NCBI RefSeq assembly: GCF_050948175.1
Contig: NC_135199.1
Location: 8,622,501-8,686,500 of the forward strand
Direction: 5' to 3'
Length of the DNA: 64,000 nt
From: Xylocopa sonorina
Taxonomy: Eukaryota; Arthropoda; Insecta; Hymenoptera; Apidae
In this document: positions 48,201 through 63,200 of the stretch, piece after piece
How the letters are laid out: the number at the start of each line of letters is the position of its first letter
How positions within the stretch are numbered: the stretch's first letter is position 1
The notes under the pieces: model-generated
What the model was told of the DNA's origin: nothing
Database searches by the model: none
Seen by the model: the letters and a program-made list of their open reading frames with translations, nothing else
Translations under genes and position numbers: made by a program

Positions 48201-51200
48201 CACTTTAGAGGGATGAAGTTCATCTGATATTTATGTCGGCTAGATCGAGGCTGTAATTCACCCTCTTATAGCGTGCCACTCGGAAAGTATCAAGTAGCTT
48301 TGATAAAATTAATATGGTGCAAAAATTGCTCTTAGAACGCGAGTTCATTTTTGACTCTCGTGCTGTAGATCGCAGGACGAGGGACGAGGTGGTTTGGCGA
48401 ACAGTAGCTCGCGTATCGTGTACATCCGATCAGCTACAGGGCTGCATCTTTCACGCGTTGCTCATTTCGACGGATCGCCCTTAACGCGTCGGTCAACGCT
48501 TCCGCGCCATTTCCGATCGAATATTGATACTCGTCAAGCCACGCGATCGTCGCCTACGGGAGTAACACCACTTGGTATTCATAGCTGTTGGAAATGAATT
48601 TCCATTTTCAGTTCCCAGTCGCGACTTTACAGACTTTGCAGAGTCTCGCGAGCGCGTCGCGACGCCGTAGGTCGTCGACGTATTTTTCGGTCCCTCCGCG
48701 CGTACGAGCAAGCGCAGCCTCTTCGATGGTTTGATCGATACTCGGTGTATTTAAACGGAAAAGGGAAACGGCATGCGAATTAATTGCAACGTGTACGCCG
48801 GGTAAGCGTAATCTTTTAAGCTTCTTTGCGTGGTACATCTTGCTCGCGCGTGTTAATTGAAAATCCGTGTGACGCGAACGTTCCCATGCGATTTAATTAG
48901 CTGAAATCGTTATGGAGACGGATGACTTTTCGCAGCTACCAGCGATGTCACACGGTAAATTACTCCGATTTAACGCTGCAGTCCTGTCGGAAGATTTTTC
49001 TAATTAAACAGCTCGCAAGCAGTAAAAAATAATTAGGGCTACGTCGATACTATACTTTTTTTCGTTAGCTCGCTGCATTCTTTCTCAAACGTTCCCCCAG
49101 AAATGAACTGGTTATCGAAAAAACAGAATGATAAAGTGATCTCCGCGTGGCCGTTCTCGAACGACCGTCTGATCAGCCAGTGATTTGAGGAATTCGAAGA
49201 GCGGACAAAGTCCCCGGTCGATATACAATTTTCTACACGCAATTAAAGCCGCAGACTGGTCTTTAGGCGAACGACGGCGGAAGGTGAAGCGCGGATCCAG
49301 GTTGCGTGACGCTCGAAGAAAATGACCGGTGTACAGCGGCGTAACCGACGGGATAATTGGGCGGACGTAAACGTATGCAAAGGGTATTTCACCGTGGCGC
49401 GATCCTGAGAGGGTGCGCCCTTCATCGCGTCCGCGGCTGGAAAAAGGAACGAGAGGAAAATGCGAAATCGAAAATTGCGCTGCGCCGCACGGCCGACGAT
49501 CCGCCTCTGCCGCCATTTAAATGGCTCGTGAAGGGTCCGCTGGTATCGGCGAACGCCAGGAGGATGCCTCCGTGATACGTTTCGCAATTTTCGTTAAATC
49601 CTGCTGAAAGTTGTACTTTAGCGTCGCAATTTAAATTACAATCATTCTTTCTCTCTTCTTCTAAAGTAAAAACAGTAAAATAATTAAAAATTCTATGGTA
49701 CTTTGCATTGGATCGGTTGTTATAAATTATCGTTCTGTGCATTTGTAGAAATGCTGTTCCTTATATATAAACGAGGCGAGCGTTAAACGTTCTGTCTATC
49801 GAAGAAGCGATGCAATCTCTCGACGAAAGCCGGGGTATCCGAGGCGCGAAGCTTCCGGATCGAATGGGAAAGGGAAAGTCCATGATCCACGCACCGGTTC
49901 GCTTCTATTTCCTCTCGAGAGGGCTCAGCCGGATTCTCGTGTTTCGTGGGCGTGCATACTCGCGGCGATTCGCGTATCGCGTTTCGAAGTAACGTAAGAA
50001 CCGTGAAAATGAAACGGACATTACACTTGCGGAATAGAAACCATTGTAGTATGACACAATGTATACAGAGATCGTTCGAAGACCGGGGGGAACCGTGGAT
50101 TTCCTCCATCCTACGATCACGGACCACGGACGATAATAGACTTTATTTCTGTCGCACTTCCCTTTATTGTAGTACCGTGTCCTAGCGTTCGCTATTTTAT
50201 GGATTAGCAGAAAATGTGGTATCGCGTAGTTTATTCCCTTTGGTTGGCGTAACGTGGAGTTGTAACGTGTAACGTTACGCTTCAATACTTTAACCCCTTT
50301 GGTCCGCGCTTAATTCGTCCTTTAATACTCTATGACGCAACAATTGGAATTCTTTAATCTTATCCACCAGTGAGATCGTCTTATCGCGAATACACGGAAC
50401 GCACAGAGATTCCTTAAGGATCTCCCGTTTCGTCCGTCGAAACGACTGCACGGGGAAATTAAATCAAACCACTGGGCGAACGTGATAAATTCCGCGCGTC
50501 CATCGACGCGGGGGCTGATATTTACCCCCGATTCCTCGAGGCGCTCGACAGCCTCGGTTCGATACGTCGAACGCGATTCTTATCTCGCTGGTTCACGGAT
50601 ACGCTTCTGGTATCGGCGGAGTTGGAGGGGAAATTGCGATTCCTCGTGCATCGAGGGGTAGGGTCCGGCGGATTCGCGGCGCGGAAACCTCAGGAGCCAG
50701 CAACGCGGCCGGATATACAGAGATACACCAGGGGTGAGCGTCAGCGGATGGCGGACCATTCCCATTGATCGCCTCCCAGCGTCGTTCCCTTCGATTACGC
50801 CTATAGCTAGAGGAAGAAAAAGCGTGTATGGTATCGTTGGCCCCGCTCCGTTTCGGGGAACGACGATGCTCTTCAACGGGGGATTGGAAAGGGGTGAATA
50901 TGGCGCTCGAATAATTTTGCTGAACGATCCGAGGGAAATTTTGTATTCGGTGGATAGCATGCGATGGTGGGTGATGTGTGGATGATAGAATATCAAATTG
51001 AGGAAATTAACAAATATTTAAACGTAGCTGAAAGACACTCAAGCACTCGATTAAAATTTATCAAAATTTCTCGAAACATCGCTGCTATAATTGGATATTG
51101 ATCTCTCTGATCTATTATTTCTAGTCTCCAGTAAAGGATGAGTCTGAAAATAGACTCAGCAAGATAATCACATGGTATCTATTGGTGCTTGTTATAGCAT

Positions 51201-54200
51201 ATGATACAGCGTATGATGACACGTCGACGAGCTGGTTAAAACGATGGAATCCTATCGACTCGGGTGTGAAGTAAAAGGTCCAGGGTAAGGAGTAGCGTGT
51301 TCATGAGGAACAGGTACCGTTTGATTGGGCGTATCGGTTCGGTACAGATGGGTTACGGTAACGGTTACAGTTATGGTCTATTCGACGCCCTTCTCCGGGC
51401 AAGTGTTACAGTATTCCATGTGGCTCCGCCACCGAGGATCGTTATTGCACCGGCAGGAATTTCCTTCCCGACGTATAGTTACACGTGTTACGATTCACGA
51501 GGCCCCTGGTCTCATGGGCGCGCGAACACCTCGATATCCACTATTTCGCAGGGTGTATACACCCGATGGAAATTCTTATTTACGAGCCTCCTGTCGATAC
51601 CAATCACATCATGCCTCTCGAACGTCTCCGCAATTTTCTTTCGCCCTTTCTTGGTATTTCCTTTACTCTTTATTATTTATTACTCTTTTCGCGTCGTTCC
51701 TCGACGACTGTTGGTTGATTCGTTCTTTACAAATTCTTCTTCATTGATTCGTTCTCTTTTTTTCTTAGTTTCGATGCTTCTTCTTCGTTAACTCTTCCTC
51801 GCACGCGCAATGCGATTAAGAATACGAAGCGATCTTGTTTAAAATCACGGTGATATAAATATTTTCGCGAACATCGGATTCCCAGCGTGGAATAAGAATC
51901 GTCTGTAACGAGCAAGGTTTCTTCCCCTTTCGTACGGGGGTCGGTGAAAGGGTTGGGGGTTGAGCGATGCGAAAGAGGCTTCGAAAGTTGTACGAATTAA
52001 AGAAATGAAGCGGCGCTGACTGTCGGCGGGCAAAGAGAATGCAATTATGAACTTTATTTTACGCTACCGCGGCGGGGGCTGCGCTTCGCAATTAACCCTT
52101 TGCGCTCGCCGGATAACGGGAATAAAAGTTTACCGTCGAGCCGGATACTTCATATGAAAACTTTCCGTTACGGAATTACCTGTTATTAGCGAAACGCGGG
52201 AAAAAGGAGAACGAATTTCGTTGCAGTCCTTTGCTTTGTTGCAGAAATCAGGGACTGATTGCGCGCTTTGTGGTGTTCGTCTCGTACAGACCTCTTTGGT
52301 CGTCACTGGTCGGTCTGACTTAAATGTACGTCCAAGCAAACGTAACGATGATTGCATCCTCCCTCGTTAATCACCCAATTATTAAAAGTACACGCTATGT
52401 ATTGTATACCTATACGTAGCAGTCAGCTTGCGTTACAGGGTTCAATTCATCCCTTCGAAACAGAACAGACAGCGATTCGAGAATCCGACAATCATCCTAC
52501 AATTATTCGCCAGTTAAGATAGAGTTCGAAGGGTGTCTGAGAGTAGCAACAGCGTCGAAATGGCGCGCAGGATAAGGTAGTTCGCGTCTCGATTCGAAGG
52601 GACGTCGCAGGGTGCATACGCGATCGCAGCACGCGATTACGAGAGGCAGCTGCGAGTGGAGAGAGGAAGAGAGGATGATAGAGGGGGTGGTTGGCGCGGC
52701 TGATATTCCCATGGCTTGGAAAATAGATTGCTTTCGCGTGCACTCGGGGACCACGGTGGCAATTTCTACCTTTTCGCTGGTATACGGCTGCGCTTGTTTC
52801 CAACCGCGAAGCAGCCACCGGGAGATGCCCGAGATTCACTTAGCGCGTTTCGATAACGTGACACCATCCCTCTATCCTGCCCTCGTGTACGCGCCACGCG
52901 ATCAACGTGCCGGTTGATTTCGTTGATATCGCTGCTGCTCGGAAGAAGTATTGTGTAACGCGTTCAGCGCCCTGTAATTGAGTTTCCATTTGTTGGAAAC
53001 AGGTGCACGCGATCTTTAATTTCACAAAACAGCCAACAATTTTTCGAATTTTTATCTTAATTACCTGATTTTTATATAATCGAGAAACTCCAAATTCGCT
53101 TCGATTCACTCCAACGATCGGTAGAATCCTCCACTTCGCCCTCAAGAACGATCGTGACCAGAGAAAGGGCACGGATTGGAAGCACACAAATCTAGCAACC
53201 CCTTTCTTGGAAAGAAAAACAGAACTTGGCCGCAGTCAGGTCGGTCGTTTTGTTATCGCAACTTGTTGCGAGTATCGGCTCTCGAACAAAATCAACCACT
53301 CCGTTTCGTGCCAGCGGCGAGTCGCGAGTTTACAAAGTGGCCTGACGAAACTTCTGTCCGGGACTGGTCGGTCCGCGCCTCGCCGCCCGACAAACGGCCG
53401 GAAGTTCGCTGGAAGTCGCCGCCGATGGAGGAGAGACGGCGAGAGGTTCGTCGATCGCCACGCGTTTTCTTAATCTGCTCGATTGCACGGGCTATCGAGT
53501 CTGGAGTCTGCAAAGGTCCTTAACCTTTTCGCCGCCGAGGGCTGAGCTATCGAATGATAGGGTGTTGTAACAACAGAGTCGATCGATAAGTTTCTGGTTC
53601 GAGTATTGAAAAATAATTACTGCCAAATGGTTTTGACATCTTTATAACAGAGTTAAGTTACGTTTGCGACTATCTACTTGGGGCACAAGGTGTCTAATCG
53701 ATAGATTGACAAAAATACCTCAGATTTCGAGTCGAAACGTAATTTCTAATATTGCAATGGAAAGGATTAGTAATATTTAGAAATTAGTGAAAAGAAAGCT
53801 ACCTTTAAGTGTGTATTCATAAGAAGTTTGCAAAGGGGGTGAAATCTGATGAAACGCTGAACGGTTACTCTCGGATCAGAGGGCGCGGGTAAAGGGTTAA
53901 CGGAGTAGCGTAGCCGATTGAAGCCGCACAGCGTTCCTCGCCCTTATCCACCGTTCTTCCGGCGTCGCCGACAATGCAGCAGCTATCGACCGCGGAACGT
54001 CGGATTTTAAAGTCGAGGAACACGTCAGCAATATCCTGTCCGGCTGGCTCCTTCAGCCGAGATTGTCGCGTGCTGCTGCCGGGTATATGAATGGCTGCGA
54101 GACGTTTCTCCCCTGCGAACAAAAAACGCACCGCTCTCCGGGAGGGTGAAGCAAGGGGTGGCTGTTGATCCCCTCCTTTGTCTAGCCCTGATTTCTGGCT

Positions 54201-57200
54201 GTTAACCATTGATGGCTGCTTCCTCCTGCGAGGAAAATAATTCTTTGCGTTTTCTACCTCGAGCCCGTGCAAAATGCGATCCATCGTTATTTATTATTTC
54301 CTCTTTGAATAATTCTTACATTTCATTCACTTTTATTCACAAAAATAATCGAAGTTCATTTCAGTGAAACGAAATTAGAAGGTACAGGTGTTTGTATTAG
54401 TTTCGCGCATGAATTATTTTCAATACAGTTACAGGGTATCCATTAAATGTTGATAACTCGAATATCGAGTTAATTTATCATTGGTTTCAATTTGTTTTTA
54501 TTACGATAGCAGCGTATAGTTAAAAGCGAATTAAGGTTGATCGGGAACTGCATAAATTAAGAGGAATGCTCGAATGTCGTACACGCTTGCCTTTCTAAAC
54601 GGCTTGCCGTTGCAAAACGGATGTTTCCTGGCTGCGTGTTGAGACGTTCAACGAGCCTCGCGCACGATTAAGCTGGAATGGTTGCGGGGGAAGTAACAAG
54701 GTATGCGAAACCACGGAAATTGTAGTCACGTTTCGGATGAGACTTGGAAGAAGCTTCCCGCGAAGCTTTATACCCGCACGAAGCCCCAGTTTAATGACCT
54801 GCCACCGCGTCAACCAACTTTTTATGCCCCCCTCAGATTTCCCAGACGAGTAGATCATTTTTTCAATATTATTTCTGGTTGAAGTACTTTATTGTGCAAC
54901 GATTCGTACGATTTACATAACGTTCACGTGCTTGAAGATAAAAGAGAGGAACATCTTTTCATTCGGAGAGGCGTTCATAATCTATATTTAAAATATTTTA
55001 CATACCATGGAAACCTGTTGTCAGCGAGTGTTGCAAGCATAATATGATTCAGAAATATAAAGATTAATTCGTTCAAACCACGACTCGTACAATTTTCTAA
55101 ATTCCCTCACCGGGAATCGTGGAATGCTCAACTGAACTCTGTCTAAGAGGGCAGGCAGCCGCTGGGTCCTCCGCCTCGAACGAATTCCTCAAGATCCACG
55201 TTCCTCCGGAACGCCGTGAAGAGGGGTTCCGGTTCGAGTGGTGCCTAAGAGAGAGCGCAGTCGTTAATTGTTCCAATAAGGAGCGCGAGCGGAAGTCCGC
55301 GTGGCCGTGGCGGATCGTCCCGTTGAAAGTCGGCGTTTGTCGGATTAAACGAGCAGCCGGTGAAGGGCTCGCGAGAGCTAATCGCGTAACTCTCGGTGAA
55401 ATGAGCCGACCGGTGCGTCGCAAGGCAGTCGCGGGGCTTTCCGAAGCCCTCGAGAGTCGAGGGACTACCCCTTAGGGAGGTGGACGAGCGTTTATCTTTG
55501 CCTGGTTCAAGTTGCCCAGATTCGAGAAGTTTGTCGCGGAAGAACAGCGGCCAAAGACTTCTCGCGTACTTCTAGCAGCGGCGGGGGTCGTTGAGGAGGC
55601 GGAAGGGTGCGTTGACCGCGACGAGCTGGCGTCTACCCCGATGCGATCTGCCGCGTGTTAACCTCTCGCGCGGGTGCACGGGAATCACTTAACTCGGTTA
55701 ATTCAATTATCACCAAAGAAGTTTCGTCTCTTCGTTACCGAAGAATTTTCAAACACCATATACTTTAATGCTGTTACAGCCATATTCCTTGGCGCGATCA
55801 TTTTCAACGATCACGAACGTTACGCTTGTAACGTGACGAATAATCGATGTTTCGAGGAAACAGTATCAATTTCGCGCAGGCGGACGATAAATCAATCCGC
55901 GGAGCAATTAGAATTCCGAGGACGCCGCGTCGTCCATTAAACTTCCGTTCGCTGTCCCGGCTTGGTTTGACGCGTCCGCGCGTTTTTACCAAAGTTTTCC
56001 TAACCGAGCCGCGCGGGGGGAGGGGAAGTGGGGAAGGGGACTTGGAATGATCGGGGAACGTCATTATCTCGCCACCACGGGATAAAGAAGTTTTTCCCTG
56101 TCGTCGCGAAGAAGTTTCGTCGCCTCGCGACGTTCGCCTGGTCCCACGCACTTTCCAAGGACGAGCGAGGGACCAGCTCGAATTCGTAACGAGATGGTCG
56201 ATGAACAGAAGTCGACGAACCTTTTCAACCTAGCTAATATACCATCGCACGAAATCATATCGAACCTGGTCGATTTAAACATTTCTATGCTTGCGTTTTT
56301 TCTTCAACCAAAAACTCCTTATTCTAACTACAAAGGTCTCGCTTATTCGAAATGCAAGATGTAGCTACACCTTCTCAAGTCATCAATGAGTAAACGTCGA
56401 AATTAACATGCAACGTATACTCCCGTCAACCTATATTCTTCGACGATATACTTCTCCATGGTCCTCGCAATTCACCGGCATCAAGCAAGCCTCTCTCGTT
56501 TCGAAGCGCGAGGTAAGAGCGGGTCTTCAGAGTCCTCAGCGTTCTCCACGTAGCGGAGTCGTTTGAATCCGCGGACAGCGGTATCGGGGTCGCATCCCGG
56601 CGCCTGTCTCGACCACGTTCGTCGCGAGTACGAGCCAAGTGGTGCTGAGGTGGTCGTTCGCGGTCCAGGAAGGTCTACCGGTTCAAGTCCGCTAGATTGG
56701 CCGCTTTGTTCGAACCGCCCAACAACTGTCCCTCGCCCCCGCCATCCGTTTCTTTCCATCGTGTTCTCTGAGCTCTCTCGCTAGCCCAACCCCTCCGCGC
56801 TCTTTTCTTCCAGGGTTCGAGCATTTTCGACCGTACCTATGACCCGTCCCGGAGGAGCCACCGGTATTACGGAACTGACGTGCTTCGAAGCGTGACCTAC
56901 CTGTCAACTACTTCCCTCGTTTCCTTTTTGCCGTTCGAGCTCGAAATGAAATTAGCTGCGCGGTCGTCGGTCGATGCCCCGCGCGAGCACAAAGGGTGGA
57001 GTTCTTTTTTTTTTATTTTCTTCTCGGGGGTGGCCAGTCTTCTCCTGTAATTAGTTTGAATTCGTTGGTTAATGGCTCTGAAGTCCTCGATGCGAACGAG
57101 ATCGACGTTTACCCTCGTGATACAACATCGGATTTTCCTTTAATTTGCGCTGCTTAAGAGAGGGGTGGGGGATTTACTGCGATCCTGTGAAAGGATATCT

Positions 57201-60200
57201 TTGTAATAATAAAAGTGTATGGAGGTAGAGGAAACTATTGCACTATCAATGTTAGATTATTAGGCGAAAATTAGCAGCCTGGGAAGCAATTCCAAACTTT
57301 TGGTCGATAGTACGTAGAACACGTGTCTACGGAGATAACGAGACTCCGTATACTGCTAGATTAATTATCGCCGCGGAAATAAGAGGAGCTTGAACTCCTT
57401 ACGAAATTGATCAAAGCTGGGAGCCATCAGTCACTCCTCTGAACTACCCCTAATTTCACAAATACTAATAATCGCTACGACAAACTCCATCCGGCTGGTA
57501 TAAATAATACTTGAAAGGGACGTTGATCGAATGCCAGACTATTCGTCAACCAGTCTCTGTTAACCTAAATCGAACGTAAACGATTCTGGTGAGAGGAGAA
57601 TAATTCGGGGCGCGTTAACAGTGAAAACGTGATCCGCGCCGGCCATTCGTCTTGCTTCCTCCACGGCCGTCCTCGAAGGAACTATGGTTGACTAGAAATT
57701 AAGTCGAGCCCACGGGATCTCGTTAGATCCATAGAAGCCATTTCTCCGCGCACATTTCCCCGGAGGACGATTTGTAACAGGTTGAAAGTTTTGCCCTCTG
57801 ACCTATCAGTCAATCATCCCTCTCCTTCTTCGAGCACTCGTTCTCTTAATACTTCAATCGCTGGCCATAAAATGTACGACCAAACACCGGGTGCAGACTA
57901 AATTTTTCGTTCGTTACGCGAATTACCTTCGCTCTCTCCCCGCCCACTGTTTCCTCTGTCATTCTAAATTCTTATTAATTAGCGAATTTCTACAATTTCA
58001 TCAGTGTCCGTTTCACGAACGAACGTACTTCCTAACGCGAGAGGGTAGGAAGCATCGCACGGTTTTTAATTAGAACGGGTGGTATGCGCGCGAAGTGGAC
58101 GAGGGAACTTGACGAGAGACAACTGGGGAACGCGATAGTCATCGCGTCCCTGAATTATTTGCACGCGTTTTTCGCGACAACCACACGAGGCGACGGTTGA
58201 ATCGGACGAGGGAAGTTTGTTAAACAAACACCGTCAAAGGGAGACATCCGCGTTGCGGCGAAGAGCCGCGCTGGATACTGTCGACCGTTTGTTACTTTGC
58301 TAGAAAACCGGGGAAGCTTTTCGTCTCTAAACAAATCGTTTGAGCGAATAAATGCGCTCGCGTATAGGAAGAGGAGACGAGAGGTCGAGGGGGGTGTAGA
58401 ACGCAGCGGAGAAGTTATATATCGGATAGAATAAACGATACAGAGGAGCTCGATCGCGTATTCTCGTTTAACAACCGTGGCTTTTGGCTGAAACTAACGA
58501 GAACGTTCGAACTAGGCTCACAAAGAGCATTTGTTAATGAAGCCGCCTTTGCCGTGAATCGGTAGCTTAACGCGTTCCTGGGTAAAACTGTAGCCGATTC
58601 AAGAATGGGTCTTGGTAAAAGTCCAAAGGATCGCCCGTGTCCAATACTTTTCAGAATAATTGAACGATCCACTTCATCTATTTTACCTATTCCTCACCAT
58701 TTTCTTCCAATTGTCCAGAATTTTTGTCGCGTTCGAAAGTAACCGCCTCGAAGGGGGTTGGAGACCGTGGCAATCGAATTGAAAGACTCCAACTCGAACC
58801 GATACGCGGACAACGAAGTGGAACATCGTTCGGCTATTCGTTCCAGCCCGGTTTCACTTTGCAGCTCTGGAAACCGGCTCCCGAACGGCGCTCGTACAGC
58901 CGATTTTTATTCCTCGCGGAGTCGTCGAGCACCGCCGCCGCCTCATCGGCGCTGCCCTCGGCGTTGTAATTGCCGCGCGAGATACGCGCGGCGGATCGAA
59001 TAAAGTCCACGTTCTATTTACGCGATTCTGTTTACCTGTTGCGAGCGAGACCGCGTTTTTACGCCCGCGGCACCCTCGTCCGGGTAAATTGCGTTTCATT
59101 TCGCGCGATTGCCCCCTTGACGAGAAGATATTTTTCCATCTCCGATCGCAACTGCTGAAACGCGCAAAAACAATTAAATATCTTATCCACGGAACCCTCC
59201 TCGTGGAAATAGTCAGCGGACGAACGAAACCGCAAAAACTATTTATCGCTTGCGTGGGTATCGCGAGCCTCTCGTTAATACGTGGAATCCACGTCACGAT
59301 AAGCTCCGACGAAACGGTCCCCGATAAATCACCCCTGGAATCCGCCCCCGAACCGCGCAACCGGTTGGCGAGCCGCAAAACGAGCAACGAAACAATCAAT
59401 CCCGCGTATAGAAGGTTACACAAAGATCCACGATGTCCTGGTGGTTCTATTTTCTGTCGTCTGGAAAACCCTGGACGGGACAAAGACGCGGCGGCACCCA
59501 CGTCCGCGGTTTTTCGCCGTACAAATGGCACATTGTGCGATGGCCCGCGGGCGGTATCGCGTTCGCCGGTCCCTCGGTGGAACCGATAACGTTACGTCGA
59601 GCGTATTGTTCGCGACGCTCGCATCTGGACCTCGTGTATCCTGGATAACCATCTCAGGTCGAACCGTTTGCGCGTTATCGACGACGTATCGATATTACGA
59701 GCTAGTTGGACGCGCGCGATCCTTGTTGAACTTGCTACCAGCTACTTTGGAATTAATTCACTCGCGTCGTTAGGGTTGGCGGGAATGAAATTAGCGCGAG
59801 ATCCAAAGGTTCGAGCGATCGTGGAATTCTCGTGGAGTAAAGCTCGCGCTAAATGTCGAGCAAATATTTACCGTCAGACGCGTTCCAGATGTAACGTGGG
59901 ATTTCGGCCAGCGGAATTTGTTCCTGCGTCAGCGTGAAACTTTGAACGGTCGCGTGGGTGGCGGCAGTTCCGCTGGAATCGATTAGATCGCGCGCGCTCT
60001 CGAAATTCGCGCGTCATAAATAGACGTGGGCGTCGTGGGGCGGGTCGCGATTTTCTGAAACGAGATTACGCAACCGGCACCCACCTCGCACGTTAGATTC
60101 TATCTGGAGGTTCGTTAAAGGGAGCGCGCGTACACCCCCGTTGGTTAAAGCGACGCGATACAACGCTCGAAACGCTCCACGGGGTTGGCGAGATTAATTG

Positions 60201-63200
60201 GTCGACTGTACGCCATTCGTGTTAAATATTTGACGCGATGCGGACGTCTTGGTAAACGTTGGAATTGTGGTAAACGCGTATTGGTTAGCGAAGAGTATGG
60301 TGTGCGACGATACCTTCGTTAATTCCTACATATTTGATTATCTTCTTGGTATATAAAGAGTTTATGGGGTGTTCTTCTGTACGAGTCTCGCGAGAAAGAT
60401 TCCCTCGATTTTCGAGAAAAATTCCGTTTTAAAATAACACGGAGAGCGGTCGATGCTATTCGCGGAATTAATATCGGCCATTATCACGCGAATGAATACG
60501 GCGCTTTCGAGAGTGCACCGTAAGCTTTCGGGGTATTTAACCTTACTTAGGGAAATTACGCGCAATGCCGGTGGTATCGTCGAAAAAATGTTACCGCGGC
60601 TCGCAGTACGATTTTTCGTGCATTATCGCCCGGAAATTACAGCCCCACCCCTTTTACAACCCCGGATCTGCATCACGTTCGCGTATTTACTTCGCGTTAG
60701 TTGCGTGAGCCGTGTTTTACACGAGCTGAAAAATGTTAACTGCAGGCCACGTTTTAAAAACCCGGTAAAAACAGTCGAAACGAGATATTGCTTCAGAAAC
60801 ACCGGTTAAATGTTCGAAATATTTATCTGAATTCACGAACAGCGAATGGAAGAGGCGAGGGGCCCGCGTTCGATTAAACGGTTAACGAGCAACCGTGGGC
60901 CGTGGAGGGCGCGCGCATAAATTTCCATTTCGAGGGTTGGAGAGGAAGTCGACGGGGGTGGAAGTAGACGCGCATATTTTAGGAGCGCGCAAGTCCGCGG
61001 CGCGAAGACGTATATCAAAGTGACGGGCACGGTTGTAATAACATAATCGGATGACCGTCGCGTTAATCCCTGCGCGCAGGGATATAAATTACCTGGCGAG
61101 CTGTGGAAGGATGCGAATGGCGAACGGGGGCGATCCGTCCCGCTTTAAATGATTCCGCTAGAACGTTCCTCCGCAACGTTGGTCGGTATCGCGTGCGTCG
61201 CGACGGAAAAAGGGACAGTCGGGACCGATGAAGGCTGAGGGACCGTTATTTAGATAAGCGAAGATGCGCTACCGGGTTGGGAAGAGTGGCAGATACGTCT
61301 CTGGTGCGATGGGATTTATGCTTGCGTCGTGGCTGTCCGAGGTGTTCTTGTTCTTGCGATCTTTGCCGGATCTTTGGGAAAATGTAGGCTTTTTCTGTGA
61401 GAACGAACAGACGAAAGTTTTCTATGCGCCCTCGGGCGTCGACGGTTGTAGTCAAAGGGTTAAATGAAGAAGAAATGGAAATTGTTGGGTGGAGAAAGGT
61501 CTGTGCTCTGAGATGTAATTTATATAAGTGCATCGTTGTCGAGATACTCGGGAGATTGCATTGTTTGAAGATTCTCATTTTTAAGGAATTCTTTCGCGGA
61601 GTTTAAACCACGTATAATGGAGACAAGTAGAACTTGCGAGTGCGATATTTTTTATATCGCCGTGAAAACCACCGGGGAATTTCACTGACCAAAGATTTTT
61701 ATTTTCCAGCGTAATACAGAGCGCGTAAATAATAAAGAAATGTGCATTTCGCGGGACTAATTACTTGGGGTAATAAAAAAAAGTGTGCTTGGAAGATCGT
61801 AAGGGGAAGCTGGGAAGTTTTTAATGGCCGAAAGTTAGAGTGACTTGTGACAATGGCGTGTCCCCGTTCTTAGCTTCCTTTAAAGTATTAACTGGCTCCG
61901 CTCTGCCACGTTGTGGTTTCTTTTTTCTTTATATCGGTAGCTTTTGATTTCAGATATTACTGACAGGATGCTCTGGTAATTAAGGCGATTTTAATGACTA
62001 CCAGACTACGATAAAACATTATCACTATCGATAGCCGTAACCTCTTTATCTTCAGCGATATGTTAATACACGACTCGGAATGGGTTTCATCGTTCGAACG
62101 GAACGATGTTCAATTTTTTTGTCCACCGTTTTTGTAACGCTAGCAGACACGTATGTACGTTTACAGTCGCGTTCAGAATGAAGATCTTCGAGCGGCTGGG
62201 GATTGTTTCTCGATCGTGCATTCGCGTAACGGCAACGTTTAATCTTCCTTTAATGTTCTGCAATAATTTCCGTTTAATATTGGCCTGGCATTAACATCTG
62301 GCCTCGCTGCGTTACACGTCCCTACAAATTCCATCCTCTTATCTAGACCAATTAGCCGCGCGCCATCCCTTAGACTTCTTTTCGAACCTCGAAATCTTAT
62401 TATTTATGTAGGCACGCTAATTACCCTGTTCCACTATGCTGGCCCTCGTTTCCGACATGTTGGCCGCGTTCTGTTTCTCATAATAATTGCTTCGTTCGAT
62501 GCGGCGGACTAATCGTTTACAGAGTTATCGAAATTTATTTTCAGTCGTCACGCGTGCGATTTTTCTCGACGAGCCGAGCGAGAGAGAGAATTCTCGGGAA
62601 AAACTGCACGATTTATACCGTGGAACCGCCATACCGGTTTCTGCGAGCGTATACCAGTTTCCCTGGCGACGCAGGGAGCCCATAGCCGACCGATAAATCC
62701 GATTGAATTACACGCTAGTTACCAGATTCGCGGGACGAATCTGCTAGAAAATCGGCTCTTTTCCGTACGGATTTTTCCTCCACGCCGGAGGTGAATCATG
62801 ACCGCTTCCGGGTACGTTCACCGGCCGTGGCCACCGTTTCCGGCGGCGGTTGTAAAGCCCACGCGACGGCGATGCCGAAGGCTATCGTAATAATCGAAAA
62901 AAAAGAACGATCCAGTTCGATGTGTGTCGTGGACAAATTGAAAAGCTATTAGTTGGTAGTAATGGACGTTTGCGTTTCAACTTCGACGACATTCGACAGT
63001 TTAGATATCGTAAAAATGTAGAAAGAAATAATTCTATGGAATTGGAAAATTATTCGTGGGCAATACGTATTGTGCGTCTCAGTTTGGAGCAATTTTCACG
63101 TTTAAAATTGTCATGAAAAGCGGAAAAAGGTCGAGGATATTAATTAAGATCTATGTCTGATGGACGCACCTTTGGAAATTCGTTTACGCGCACCCCAACG

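Noticed and set aside
58854..59589. 225-codon minus and 166-codon plus frames overlapping each other
   Set aside because: CpG-rich DNA has few stops; both are Arg/Ser-rich without domains, and overlapping long frames on both strands argue for chance.
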